Shown here: one piece after another, positions 1 through 7,296 of the stretch
How the letters are laid out: each line of letters begins with the position of its first letter
How positions within the stretch are numbered: position 1 is the first letter of the stretch
Assembly (NCBI GenBank): GCA_051003795.1
Contig: JBPCKZ010000047.1
Location: 1-39,491 of the forward strand
Reading direction: 5' to 3'
DNA from: JALYXS01 sp051003795
Lineage (GTDB): Bacteria > Acidobacteriota > Terriglobia > Bryobacterales > Bryobacteraceae
Length of the DNA: 39,491 nt
Notes under the pieces: generated by a model
What the model was told of the DNA's origin: nothing
The model's database searches: none
Seen by the model: the letters and a program-made list of their open reading frames with translations, nothing else
Made by a program: the position numbers and the translations under genes

Positions 1-1
1 G

Positions 2-1087
2 CTCGTGAACGCGATTGCGGTGCTGATTATCGCCTGCCCCTGCGCGCTGGGACTGGCAACCCCCATGTCGATCATGGTGGGCGCGGGGCGCGGCGCCTCC
101 GCCGGCGTGCTCATTCGGAACGCGGAAGCGCTTGAAGTTTTGGAGAAAGTAGATACGCTTGTGGTGGATAAGACGGGGACGCTGACCGAAGGAAAGCCGC
201 GCTTGATGTCGGTGGTCGCAACGCCGGGCCAGGACGAAATTGAGATGCTGCGGTTGGTGGCGAGTCTTGAACAGGGGAGTGAACATCCGCTCGCCGCCTC
301 CATCGTGAACGGCGCGAGAGAACGCGGCCTAAGGCTATCCAAGCCCGACGAGTTTCGATCCGAAACCGGCAAAGGCGTAACGGGAAAAGTAGATGGGCAC
401 GCACTGGCGGTTGGGAACTCGCCGCCGCCGGACGCGGCGTTGACAACCGAGGCGGAACGTTTGCGGCAGGAAGGCCAGACCGTCATGTTCGCGTCCATTG
501 ACGGCCGCGCGGCGGGGTTATTCGGGGTGGCCGATCCGATCAAGGCTTCCACTCGGGAGGCGATTGCCATGCTGCATGCGGAGGGGATTCGTATCGTGAT
601 GATCACGGGCGATAACCTCACAACCGCTCAAGCCGTCGCGCGCACGCTTGGCATCGACGATGTGGAAGCCGAAGTCTTGCCCGGCGCAAAAAGCCAAGCC
701 ATCGAGAGATTTCAGAAAGAGGGCCGCGTCGTGGCAATGGCGGGCGATGGCGTGAATGACGCACCGGCGCTCGCCCAGGCGCAGGTGGGGATCGCGATGG
801 GAACCGGGACCGATGTCGCGATCGAAAGCGCCGGCGTAATTCTGGTGAAGGGCGACTTGCGCGGGATCGCGCGCGCGCGCCGGCTGAGCCGCGGGACCAT
901 GCGCAACATTCGCCAGAATCTGTTCTTCGCGTTCGGCTACAACGCGCTCGGCATTCCGATTGCCGCAGGTTTGCTGTATCCGTTCTTTGGAATCCTGCTA
1001 AGCCCCATGATCGCCAGCGCGGCCATGACGTTCAGCTCGGTGTCGGTAATCGCGAATGCATTGCGCCTGCGCAAGCTGGAGCTTTAG
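2..1087 (+). CDS. copA: Copper-exporting P1B-type ATPase, C-terminal part (cut by window edge)
   Basis: Pumps Cu+ out of the cytoplasm using ATP, in the inner membrane. The frame is open to the left edge, so the N-terminal metal-binding domains and first membrane helices lie outside the window. Visible in order, counting from the GTG at position 5: the CPC ion-binding motif (residues 11-13), the phosphorylation motif DKTGT (Asp55), an SEHP motif typical of P1B ATPases, the GDGVNDAP hinge motif, and two last membrane helices holding FGYN and MTFSS. CPC with YN and MxxSS is the Cu+ signature of the family. The csoR gene follows after 2 bases, so the two are almost certainly co-transcribed and copper-controlled. 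Silver is another possible substrate. Confidence 0.93.
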   Translation, partial: LVNAIAVLIIACPCALGLATPMSIMVGAGRGASAGVLIRNAEALEVLEKVDTLVVDKTGTLTEGKPRLMSVVATPGQDEIEMLRLVASLEQGSEHPLAASIVNGARERGLRLSKPDEFRSETGKGVTGKVDGHALAVGNSPPPDAALTTEAERLRQEGQTVMFASIDGRAAGLFGVADPIKASTREAIAMLHAEGIRIVMITGDNLTTAQAVARTLGIDDVEAEVLPGAKSQAIERFQKEGRVVAMAGDGVNDAPALAQAQVGIAMGTGTDVAIESAGVILVKGDLRGIARARRLSRGTMRNIRQNLFFAFGYNALGIPIAAGLLYPFFGILLSPMIASAAMTFSSVSVIANALRLRKLEL

Positions 1088-1089
1088 GC

Positions 1090-1365
1090 ATGAAGGCCGG
1101 TGTCAAAGCTTCTAATTTAAAACGCCTCCGCCGGATCGAGGGCCAGATCCGCGGCTTGCAGAAAATGGTGGAAGAAGATCGTTACTGCGCGGACATCATG
1201 ATTCAAATCTCTTCCGTGCAGCAGGCCCTTCGCGGCCTCGGGCGCGTTCTGATGCGCAATCACCTGCAGCATTGCGTCACGGAGGCCGTCGCAAAAGGCT
1301 CGCCGGCCAAAGCCGAATCGGTATACGACGAGCTGATGGAACTCATTTTCAAGCACTCGCGATGA
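1090..1365 (+). CDS. csoR: CsoR-type copper-sensing repressor
   Basis: Small all-helical DNA-binding repressor of the CsoR/RcnR/FrmR family, 91 residues, the usual length. The family binds operator DNA when metal-free and lets go on Cu+ binding. Cys33, His58 and Cys62 fall at the Cys-His-Cys spacing that defines the Cu+ site in CsoR, whereas FrmR or RcnR members would show a different set. The family motif RRIEGQIRGLQKM is present at residues 14-26. It lies 2 bases after the copper ATPase gene, which fits self-regulation of the copper-export operon. The operator itself would be upstream of the window. The function is read from the residues and context. Confidence 0.92.
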   Translation: MKAGVKASNLKRLRRIEGQIRGLQKMVEEDRYCADIMIQISSVQQALRGLGRVLMRNHLQHCVTEAVAKGSPAKAESVYDELMELIFKHSR

Positions 1366-1379
1366 TCTTCAAAAAAGGC

Positions 1380-1416
1380 TTGACATTTGCCGTGAATTAG
1401 TACTAAATAATTAGTA
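1380..1416 (+). promoter_or_regulatory. Promoter with palindromic operator for the BlaI-type repressor gene
   Basis: A perfect -35 hexamer TTGACA lies at 1380-1385 and an A/T-rich -10 region at about 1401-1409 (TACTAA or TAAATA, depending on spacing). The 10-base perfect palindrome TTAGTACTAA (1397-1406) sits on the -10, and the half-site TTAGTA repeats at 1411-1416, running into the start codon. TAGTA/TACTA half-sites resemble known BlaI/MecI operators, so self-repression is the natural reading. If the -10 is 1404-1409, transcription would begin at or within a base or two of the ATG, giving a leaderless message. Confidence 0.7.
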
Positions 1417-1790
1417 TGCGGTTGCGGAGCACGACCCTCACTCCCCAGGAACTCGAAATCATGAAGGTCGTCTGGCGGTTGAAAACCGTCACCGTGCGCG
1501 ACGTGTATGAAGCGCTGCTCGAAACGCGCAAAGTAGCCTACACCACAGTCATGACGATGATGAAAATCCTGGAACGGAAAAAATATCTGAAAAAGAGCAG
1601 CGCCGCGCGAGCCTTCGTGTATGAGGCGGCCAAGCCGCAGCGCCGGGTTGTTGGCGCGATGGTGCAGGAGTTCGTCGACCGCGTGTTCAATGGAGCGGCG
1701 CAGCCTCTTCTGCTGCATCTGATCGCAGACCAAAAACTGTCGGAGAAGGATCTCGAAGAGATCGCGCGAGTAGTGCGGAAATCGAAATGA
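1416..1790 (+). CDS. BlaI/MecI/CopY-family transcriptional repressor
   Basis: A 124-residue winged-helix repressor (PF03965 type). Residues 8-75 carry the family pattern: LTPQELEIMKVVW, then TVRDVYEALLE, then VAYTTVMTMMKILERK, which is the recognition-helix region. The C-terminal part is the dimerisation and protease-sensitive segment. In this family an M56 membrane peptidase cleaves the repressor to induce the operon. Here the next gene is such a peptidase and the reading frames overlap by 4 bases (ATGA). No Shine-Dalgarno sequence precedes the ATG. The start is kept because the family motif begins directly after it and the promoter abuts it. The regulated stress is not known. Beta-lactam sensing is only one possibility and no beta-lactamase is seen. 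Confidence 0.9.
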   Translation: MRLRSTTLTPQELEIMKVVWRLKTVTVRDVYEALLETRKVAYTTVMTMMKILERKKYLKKSSAARAFVYEAAKPQRRVVGAMVQEFVDRVFNGAAQPLLLHLIADQKLSEKDLEEIARVVRKSK

Positions 1791-2977
1791 ACCTGTTCCC
1801 GTATAGCGCGCAAATAGCGATTTTGGCAATGGCGGGAGCGATCCTGCCGCGGTTATTCCGCATCCGGCTCCCACGCGCGATGCTCGTCTATTGGCAGTGC
1901 TTGCTCGGTATCTGCGTGCTCATTCCGTTGCTCGAAACGCGTAAGGCGGAGCTTGGCGGATTCGCGCGGTTCTCGACGACGGCGGCGGCCGTCGTCTCGC
2001 CTCATTCGGGATTCGTCCAGCATATTTTGCCGTTTCTGATCTTCGCCGGCGCGGCCCTGCGCTTTGCCTGGCTCGGCGCGGGATTGTGGAAGCTGAACCG
2101 CATCCGAAAACATGCCCGGCGGCTCGATCCCGCCCCATCCTGCATCGTCGAAATCGAACGGCGCTTACACATCCATCCCGAGGTCTACGTCACGGATCAG
2201 ATTGCCGGCCCCGCGAGCTTCGGGAACACGGTTGTGTTTCCCAACTCCTGGCTCCGCCTCGACCCGGCGGGCCAGCGCGCGGTCGCCTGCCACGAGCTGC
2301 TCCATGTCGGCCGACGCGATTGGCCGTTCCACCTCGTCGAGGAAATCACGCGCGCGCTGTTCTGGTTTCATCCCGCCGTCTGGTGGCTGGTAAGCCACAT
2401 CCGGCTGACTCGCGAGCAAGTGATCGACCGCGAAGTCCTGCGCCTGGAAGTTCCGCGCGACACCTATATCCAAGCTCTGCTTACGTCCGTTAATTCGAAC
2501 TGGAGCCCCGCGCCTTGTTTCTCAAGCAAGCATCAGGTGGTACGCCGTCTCGAAAATATCGTTCATGAAATGGAGATTACTATGTCTAAACGCCGAATCG
2601 TATTTGCAACCTTTGGAATCGCGATCGGTCTGGCAGCGGCCGGACACTTCGCGGTATGGTCGTTTCCGCTGCAATCGTCGAGCGGAAAAGTCTACAAGAT
2701 GGCCGACGGTATTACGCCGCCGAAAGTGCTTCACAAAGTCGATCCGGACTATACGGAAGACGCACGCGACGCTAAAATCCAGGGCACGGTCCTACTGAGC
2801 GTCGAAATCACACCGGACGGAACAGCTCAAAACGTACAAGTCCAGCGGGGCATCGATGCGGGACTGGATAACAATGCCGTGTCAGCGGTGCGGCAATGGC
2901 GCTTCCAGCCGGGAATGAAGGATGGCCAGGCGGTCACCGTGGCCGCCGCCATAGAAGTCAATTTCCGCCTGAAATAA
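1787..2977 (+). CDS. M56-family membrane metallopeptidase fused to a TonB C-terminal domain
   Basis: A 396-residue membrane protein with BlaR1-like architecture. Several hydrophobic helices occupy the first ~110 residues. The zinc-peptidase motif HELLH is at residues 169-173, followed by a helix with FHPAVWWL. A further membrane segment starts near residue 270, and a TonB C-terminal domain fills about residues 308-396 (pattern G-TVLLSVEITPDGT, then AVRQWRFQPG). The peptidase half should cleave the BlaI-type repressor encoded just upstream, with which it overlaps by 4 bases. The outer half lacks the penicillin-binding sensor domain of classical BlaR1 and carries the TonB-like domain instead. 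The signal sensed is unknown. This fusion is common in Acidobacteriota as far as I know. Confidence 0.85.
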   Translation: MNLFPYSAQIAILAMAGAILPRLFRIRLPRAMLVYWQCLLGICVLIPLLETRKAELGGFARFSTTAAAVVSPHSGFVQHILPFLIFAGAALRFAWLGAGLWKLNRIRKHARRLDPAPSCIVEIERRLHIHPEVYVTDQIAGPASFGNTVVFPNSWLRLDPAGQRAVACHELLHVGRRDWPFHLVEEITRALFWFHPAVWWLVSHIRLTREQVIDREVLRLEVPRDTYIQALLTSVNSNWSPAPCFSSKHQVVRRLENIVHEMEITMSKRRIVFATFGIAIGLAAAGHFAVWSFPLQSSSGKVYKMADGITPPKVLHKVDPDYTEDARDAKIQGTVLLSVEITPDGTAQNVQVQRGIDAGLDNNAVSAVRQWRFQPGMKDGQAVTVAAAIEVNFRLK

Positions 2978-3010
2978 TCGCCGGTTTCCATCCGGTTTAA
3001 ACTGGGTCTC

Positions 3011-3226
3011 ATGCTGGGACTCACGTGGGATCACACGGAAAACATCGCGCTCGCTCTGTTCGAAAAGCATCCCGACGTGGATCCCATCCACATCCGGTAC
3101 ACCGATCTTCACAAGTGGATTACCGAACTGGAGGGCTTCGGCGACGACCCTTCGAAATCCACGGAAGGCAAGCTCGAAGCCATTCAGATGGCGTGGGTCG
3201 AGGAGTACCAGGAAGAACACGGCTAA
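3011..3226 (+). CDS. iscX: IscX-like iron-sulfur assembly accessory protein
   Basis: A 71-residue acidic protein that matches the IscX (YfhJ) family in length and pattern: LTWDHTENIALAL, then PDVDPIHIRYTDLHKWI, then GFGDDP, and finally ILEAI-like LEAIQMAW. IscX is a small helical protein that binds the cysteine desulfurase IscS and iron and tunes Fe-S cluster assembly. In most genomes it sits at the end of an isc operon. Here no other isc gene is visible, so it is an isolated copy between a regulatory pair and ribosomal genes. ATG at 3011 is chosen because the family pattern starts at once; a weak purine-rich stretch lies upstream. Confidence 0.85.
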   Translation: MLGLTWDHTENIALALFEKHPDVDPIHIRYTDLHKWITELEGFGDDPSKSTEGKLEAIQMAWVEEYQEEHG

Positions 3227-3290
3227 GCCTTGTGCTACCATAAACCTTTCACCAGTACCGACCCATGCGGGACAATCACGTAGGACAATC

Positions 3291-3485
3291 ATGCCGAAAT
3301 TGAAGACACATAAAGGCGCGGCCAAGCGGTTCAAGAAGACCGGAACAGGCAAGATCGTTCGCGGTCATGCTTTTAGCCGCCACATTCTGACCTCGAAGGG
3401 CCGCAAACGCAAGAATAAGCTCCACACGCAAGTGGTCGCCGATTCAACGGATCAGGCAAAACTGAAGAGAATGCTCCCCTACTAG
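3291..3485 (+). CDS. rpmI: 50S ribosomal protein L35
   Basis: A 64-residue, strongly basic protein of normal L35 length. The N-terminus (PKLKTHKGAAKRFKKTGTGK) and the block SRHILTSKGRKRK are the family hallmarks. L35 binds 23S rRNA in the large subunit. The next gene is rplT, 83 bases downstream. The usual upstream partner infC (translation factor IF3) is not present in this window. The sequence AGGACAATC precedes the ATG and supplies a weak ribosome-binding site. Confidence 0.96.
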   Translation: MPKLKTHKGAAKRFKKTGTGKIVRGHAFSRHILTSKGRKRKNKLHTQVVADSTDQAKLKRMLPY

Positions 3486-3568
3486 CTCCCAATCGGGAAG
3501 CTTCATGCGTGAACGGCGCTTCGCACGTGCCCTTTCACCTAAATAATCAAACCGCAGGAGGTTAAAAC

Positions 3569-3967
3569 GTGCCTAGAGCAAAAAGAGGTACCAACCGCAG
3601 AGATTCGCGGCATAAGACATTAGAACGCGCATCCGGTTTCTTTCTTACCAAAAGTAAACTCCATCGCGCGGCTCAGGAAGCCGTTGAGCGCGCGCTCAAG
3701 TTCGCCTACACCGGACGCAAACGCAAGAAGCGGGATTTTCGCAGATTGTGGATCGTGCGGATTGGCGCGGCCTGCCGCGAAGCCGGAATTCCATACAGCA
3801 AATTCATGCACGGCTTGAAACTCGCCGGCATCGAGCTCGATCGCAAAGTTCTTGCCGAAGTCGCGATGGCCGACGGCGCAAGCTTCGCGCTGATTATCGA
3901 CCAGGCGAAAGCCGCGCTCCAAAACGCGCCGGCTCCTTCTAAAACGCCCGAGGTGACGGCGAGCTAA
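3569..3967 (+). CDS. rplT: 50S ribosomal protein L20
   Basis: A 132-residue basic RNA-binding protein. The family pattern is complete: PRAKRGTNRR at the N-terminus, then RRDFRRLWIVRI, then AACREAGIPYSKFMHGLK, and then ELDRKVLAEVA. It starts at GTG 3569, with a strong site AGGAGG 8 bases upstream. L20 is needed early in large-subunit assembly and represses its own operon in several bacteria. The last ~15 residues are a family-variable tail. The stop overlaps the next start by one base (TAATG), so the following coiled-coil gene is translationally coupled. Confidence 0.96.
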   Translation: MPRAKRGTNRRDSRHKTLERASGFFLTKSKLHRAAQEAVERALKFAYTGRKRKKRDFRRLWIVRIGAACREAGIPYSKFMHGLKLAGIELDRKVLAEVAMADGASFALIIDQAKAALQNAPAPSKTPEVTAS

Positions 3968-4209
3968 TGACGGCCATCGACCAGGAAACCGATTCCCTTA
4001 GCGGACTGGAAGATCGTATCCACAAGGCCGTCGAGCTAGTGCAGCGTCTTCGGCAGGAAAAAGAAACCGCTCTGAAAGACGCCACCGAAGCTCACGCCCA
4101 CGCGGACAAGATGTCGCAAGAGCTCGATTCGCTTCGCGCCGAGCGCAAAAACGTTCGCGCGCGGATCGAAAAACTGCTCGGCCATATCGATCAGCTCGGG
4201 GCTTCGTAG
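3967..4209 (+). CDS. Small coiled-coil protein, ZapB-like
   Basis: An 80-residue protein with near-continuous heptad character from about residue 10 to 75 (LEDRIHKAVELVQRLRQEK, then MSQELDSLRAERK, then RARIEKLLGHIDQL). Length and composition match ZapB/YiiU-type division proteins, which are almost pure coiled coil and bind ZapA. The next gene is zapA, 26 bases downstream. Its start overlaps the rplT stop by one base, so it belongs to the ribosomal-protein transcript. Coiled-coil sequences resemble each other loosely, so the ZapB assignment rests largely on the neighbour. It could also be a lineage-specific division or chaperone-like factor. Confidence 0.65.
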   Translation: MTAIDQETDSLSGLEDRIHKAVELVQRLRQEKETALKDATEAHAHADKMSQELDSLRAERKNVRARIEKLLGHIDQLGAS

Positions 4210-4235
4210 GATGCCGCGGATCTAACTCCTTCCGA

Positions 4236-4538
4236 ATGGACTCAGCCGGGAAACAACCCGTCCGCGTCACCATACTCAATCAGTCTTACTCATTGTTGGC
4301 CCAAGGCGATCCGCGCGACGTGGAAGAAGTGGCCCGCAGTGTCGATGAGTTAATGAACTCCATCTCCGCCAAGGCCAAGACCGCCGATTCCTCGCGAATC
4401 GCGGTCCTAGCCTGTATGCATTTAGCCGACCGCCTGCGTAATCTCGAACGCGATCTCTCGGCGCTCCAAGCGCGCGTCAATCACAAATCGGAAGAGTTTG
4501 CCGAGATGCTGGAACAGGCTCTCGATCCAAACCCGTAA
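4236..4538 (+). CDS. zapA: Cell division protein ZapA
   Basis: A 100-residue protein with the ZapA layout: an N-terminal globular part (VRVTILNQSYSLLAQGD, then VEEVARSVDELM) followed by a C-terminal coiled coil from about residue 60. ZapA binds FtsZ and bundles its filaments at the division ring. It lies directly after the ZapB-like gene. Its last 62 bases run antisense through the 3' end of obgE on the other strand, which is an unusually long convergent coding overlap. No strong Shine-Dalgarno is visible before the ATG. Confidence 0.88.
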   Translation: MDSAGKQPVRVTILNQSYSLLAQGDPRDVEEVARSVDELMNSISAKAKTADSSRIAVLACMHLADRLRNLERDLSALQARVNHKSEEFAEMLEQALDPNP

Positions 4539-5556
4539 CGGACGGTACCTTCGGAGCGGTATGCGGCAGCGTCACGCGTTCCGCCATCGCGTGCTTCAAC
4601 TCCTCTATTCCTTGCCCCGTTGCGCTCGAAATTTCGAAGAAAGGCAACTGCTTCACTTCCGCCAGTTCTCTTAATTGCTCGATCCGCTCGGGTTCCTGAG
4701 CCGCGTCTACCTTGCTCGCAACCACCAGCATCGGCTTGCGGGGAAGATCTTCGCTGAAACTCGCCAGTTCCGTCATGATGGCTTCGAAGTCGTGTACGGG
4801 ATCGCGGCCGGTCTCCGACATATCCACCAAGTGAACCAACAGCTTGGTGCGCTCGATGTGCCGAAGGAATTGGATGCCGAGCCCGTGCCCCAAGTGCGCG
4901 CCTTCGATCAAGCCGGGAATGTCCGCGACAACGAAGCTTCGGAAATCGTCGAATTGAACCACGCCTAAGTTGGGCTCGAGCGTTGTAAACGGATAATCGG
5001 CAATCTTTGGACGAGCCGCCGAGATGCGCGAAATCAGCGTGGATTTGCCGGCGTTGGGGAAGCCCACCAGCCCCACGTCGGCAAGCAGCTTGAGTTCCAG
5101 CCGCAGATGCTTTTCCTCTCCCGGCTTGCCCTCTTCGTGTTCGGTCGGCGCCTGATGCGTGGAAGTGGCGAACCGCGCATTCCCGCGCCCCCCGCGGCCG
5201 CCGTGCGCAACGACGAATCGCTGGCCCTCTTCGGTGAAATCGAAAAGCCGCCGGCCCGTTTCTTCATCCCATACAACGGTGCCGATAGGAACTTCGCGCT
5301 CGATCGACGTGCCCTCATGCCCCTTGCAGTTGCTGCCTTCGCCATGGCGGCCGCGTTGCGCGGTGTGCTCGGGATTGAATCGGAACTGTAGCAGCGTGTT
5401 GCGATGGCCGCTCGCGATCAGCGTGACGTCGCCCCCGCGTCCGCCGTCGCCGCCGCTGGGACCGCCCCGCGGGACGAACTTCTCGCGGCGGAATGCCAGA
5501 CACCCATTGCCGCCATCGCCAGCCTTCACTTTGATGCGAACTTCATCGATGAACAT
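4477..5556 (-). CDS. obgE: Obg-family GTPase
   Basis: A 359-residue GTPase that binds the large ribosomal subunit late in its assembly and links to the stringent response. Residues 1-158 form the glycine-rich Obg fold (GDGGNG, GGPSGGDGGRGGD, GGRGGRGNARF). The G domain follows with G1 GFPNAGKS at 165-172, switch II DIPG at 212-215, G4 at 281-284 and G5 near ISSATG. The G4 motif reads SKVD rather than the usual NKxD, so the base-reading Asn is replaced by Ser. The last ~25 residues are a variable tail whose coding overlaps zapA on the other strand. It is third in the rplU-rpmA-obgE order, which is very widely conserved. Confidence 0.95.
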   Translation of the reverse strand: MFIDEVRIKVKAGDGGNGCLAFRREKFVPRGGPSGGDGGRGGDVTLIASGHRNTLLQFRFNPEHTAQRGRHGEGSNCKGHEGTSIEREVPIGTVVWDEETGRRLFDFTEEGQRFVVAHGGRGGRGNARFATSTHQAPTEHEEGKPGEEKHLRLELKLLADVGLVGFPNAGKSTLISRISAARPKIADYPFTTLEPNLGVVQFDDFRSFVVADIPGLIEGAHLGHGLGIQFLRHIERTKLLVHLVDMSETGRDPVHDFEAIMTELASFSEDLPRKPMLVVASKVDAAQEPERIEQLRELAEVKQLPFFEISSATGQGIEELKHAMAERVTLPHTAPKVPSVTGLDREPVPASRQTLPICD

Positions 5557-5567
5557 AATCGGCCAAT

Positions 5568-5603
5568 AAAAAAACCGCTGAGCTGCCTGGCAGACCAGCG
5601 GTT
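5568..5603 (-). terminator. Intrinsic terminator between rpmA and obgE
   Basis: On the minus strand the arms AACCGCTG (complement of 5596-5603) and CAGCGGTT (complement of 5573-5580) form an 8-base-pair perfect stem, followed directly by a run of seven T residues (5568-5574, shared with the stem end). This is a standard Rho-independent terminator shape. It lies only about 12 bases upstream of the obgE start, so obgE must depend on read-through or on a promoter inside the stem region. Confidence 0.75.
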
Positions 5604-5625
5604 GAATTGCCTGGGGCTCGGGGAT

Positions 5626-5883
5626 TTATTCGCCGGGCTTTACGGCGACGAACTTGCCCATGCGGCCTCGATCCCGGAACTCGATAACGCCGGTGATCTT
5701 CGCGAAAAGAGTGTCGTCCTTGCCCCAGCCGACATTCTCACCCGGCTTCAGCCTGGTGCCGCGCTGCCGGACGATGATGGAGCCGCCCGGCACCAATTGT
5801 CCGCCGAATACTTTGATGCCGAGCCGCTGCGCATTCGAGTCGCGGCCGTTTTTCGAACTGCCTAAACCTTTCTTGTGAGCCAT
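5626..5883 (-). CDS. rpmA: 50S ribosomal protein L27
   Basis: An 85-residue basic protein. The frame is open further upstream, but the family N-terminus MAHKKGLGSSKNGRDSN begins at the ATG whose complement is 5881-5883, so that start is used. The following block (GIKVFGGQ, then GSIIVRQRGT, then NVGWGKDDTLFAK) is typical of L27, whose N-terminus reaches the peptidyl-transferase centre. The N-terminus has no cleavable Firmicutes-type extension. It sits 16 bases after rplU and before the terminator that precedes obgE. Confidence 0.96.
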   Translation of the reverse strand: MAHKKGLGSSKNGRDSNAQRLGIKVFGGQLVPGGSIIVRQRGTRLKPGENVGWGKDDTLFAKITGVIEFRDRGRMGKFVAVKPGE

Positions 5884-5899
5884 AAATTCTCTGGAATCC

Positions 5900-6211
5900 C
5901 TAAACCGCGACGTCGCGGATGCGCACTTCCGTGTAATCCTGCCGGTGCCCCTGCGTGCGCTTGTATTGTTTTTTCCGCTTGAACTTGAAGACCAGAATCT
6001 TCTTGGCGCGGTCGTGCCCGGAGATCGTGGCATTTACCGCCGCGCCGCCGACGCCCGAGCCGAGGAGCATGTCGCCCTCGTCTTTAAAGACCGCGAGAAC
6101 GCGACCCAGCGCGATTTCCGAACCAATCTCGCCCTCGAACTTCGGCACGCGGATTACGTCGCCCGGAGCGACGCGGAACTGCTTTCCGCCGGTTTCGATA
6201 ATGGCATGCAT
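5900..6211 (-). CDS. rplU: 50S ribosomal protein L21
   Basis: A 103-residue protein of normal length. The family pattern is intact: HAIIETGGKQFRVAPGD at the N-terminus, and near the C-terminus KILVFKFKRKKQYKRTQGHRQ followed by YTEVRI. L21 binds 23S rRNA in the large subunit. It is the first gene of the minus-strand rplU-rpmA-obgE cluster. Its promoter should lie in the ~75 bases between its start and the tRNA-Ser gene; I could not pick clear hexamers there. Confidence 0.96.
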   Translation of the reverse strand: MHAIIETGGKQFRVAPGDVIRVPKFEGEIGSEIALGRVLAVFKDEGDMLLGSGVGGAAVNATISGHDRAKKILVFKFKRKKQYKRTQGHRQDYTEVRIRDVAV

Positions 6212-6286
6212 TGTGGGATGAACCTCGTGCGCCCGGTCACGCGTAGCGTGAACGGCGCGATGTCGTAAATAATCATTCTAGTACAG

Positions 6287-6381
<95 letters not shown>

Positions 6382-6451
6382 GTGGGGATTCCGGCTTTGA
6401 TACTCAAGAGGGTAACACAGCCCGCATTTTGGCGATACAATAACAAACAGC

Positions 6452-6528
6452 GCGCCCGTAGCTCAGCTGGATAGAGCGTTTGCCTCCGGAGCAAAAGGTC
6501 AGAGGTTCGAATCCTCTCGGGCGTACCA
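6452..6528 (+). tRNA. tRNA-Arg (anticodon CCG)
   Basis: A 77-base class I tRNA with CCA encoded at 6526-6528. The acceptor GCGCCCG pairs with CGGGCGT through a G-U pair at the tip. The D arm is GCTCAGCTGGATAGAGC, the anticodon loop CTCCGGA presents CCG (reads CGG arginine), and the T arm GAGGTTCGAATCCTC is intact. It is divergent from the tRNA-Ser gene, 70 bases away. A TACAAT hexamer at 6436-6441 is a plausible -10. Confidence 0.95.
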
Positions 6529-6613
6529 CGATTCCAAGTAACGCCGGGTACCGGTACAAGGCCGATTGTCCTTGTCTCCGCGTCTGCTCTACAACAACAG
6601 TAGCGGCGTTCCG

Positions 6614-7294
6614 ATGCAACTAATCCCACTCAGCGCGCAATCGAACCATCCACTCCATTTCGCCGGCGGGACGAATGAGCGTGCGGCACGATTCGTCCTG
6701 GTTCACGATCATCCGCTCGTCCGCCAGGCAATCCGATCGATTGTCGAGCGCGATGGAGGCGATATTTCGGGCGAGGTTTCACACGCCCCCGAAGCGCTCC
6801 GGGCGTGCCGGTTGCTGGCCCCCGACATTGTCATTTTCGATCTCGAAATGCCATTTGTCGATGGACTTGCCGTGGTGCGGGACCTTGTCCGTTTTTGTCC
6901 AGGCACGCGGATTGTGGTGTTAAGCAGCCATGCCGAACCCGAGCGGGTAATGGACGCTCTATGGGCCGGGGTTCGAGGATATGTACTCAAGACCAGCGAT
7001 ACCGCCGATTTGCTAAACGCAATCCGCGACGTTTCACGAGGAAGGTTATTCTACTGCCCCGAAATTTCGAAGCGCATTGGCGCGCCAAATTCCAAGCCGC
7101 AACTAACCGGCCGGGAGCGCCAAGTGATCAAGTTAATCGCCAACGGACGCTCGACCAAGCAAGTAGCGGCGGAACTCGGCATCAGCGTCAAAACCGCGGA
7201 TACACATCGCACCAAGCTAATGAGTAAATTGCAAATTCATGAAACCGCCAGTCTCGTCCGGTTTGCGATTCGAGAGGGCTTTATTCAGCCCTGA
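6614..7294 (+). CDS. NarL/FixJ-type response regulator (receiver + LuxR HTH)
   Basis: A two-domain regulator of 226 residues from ATG 6614; an upstream in-frame TTG at 6566 would add 16 residues of non-family sequence. The receiver domain (about 26-145) has the phosphoacceptor Asp76 in VIFDLEMP and conserved Lys126 in YVLKTS. The acidic pair near the N-terminus reads His-Asp (VHDHP) instead of the usual Asp-Asp. The C-terminal LuxR-type HTH (about 160-220) carries LTGRERQVIKLIANGRSTKQ and KTADTHRTKLMSKL. No histidine kinase is adjacent, so it is an orphan. Its stop is 2 bases from the convergent FecR gene. Targets are unknown. Confidence 0.88.
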   Translation: MQLIPLSAQSNHPLHFAGGTNERAARFVLVHDHPLVRQAIRSIVERDGGDISGEVSHAPEALRACRLLAPDIVIFDLEMPFVDGLAVVRDLVRFCPGTRIVVLSSHAEPERVMDALWAGVRGYVLKTSDTADLLNAIRDVSRGRLFYCPEISKRIGAPNSKPQLTGRERQVIKLIANGRSTKQVAAELGISVKTADTHRTKLMSKLQIHETASLVRFAIREGFIQP

Positions 7295-7296
7295 GA

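Noticed and set aside
4210..4235. 6S RNA next to zapA
   Set aside because: Only 26 bases separate the ZapB-like and zapA genes, so there is no room for it.
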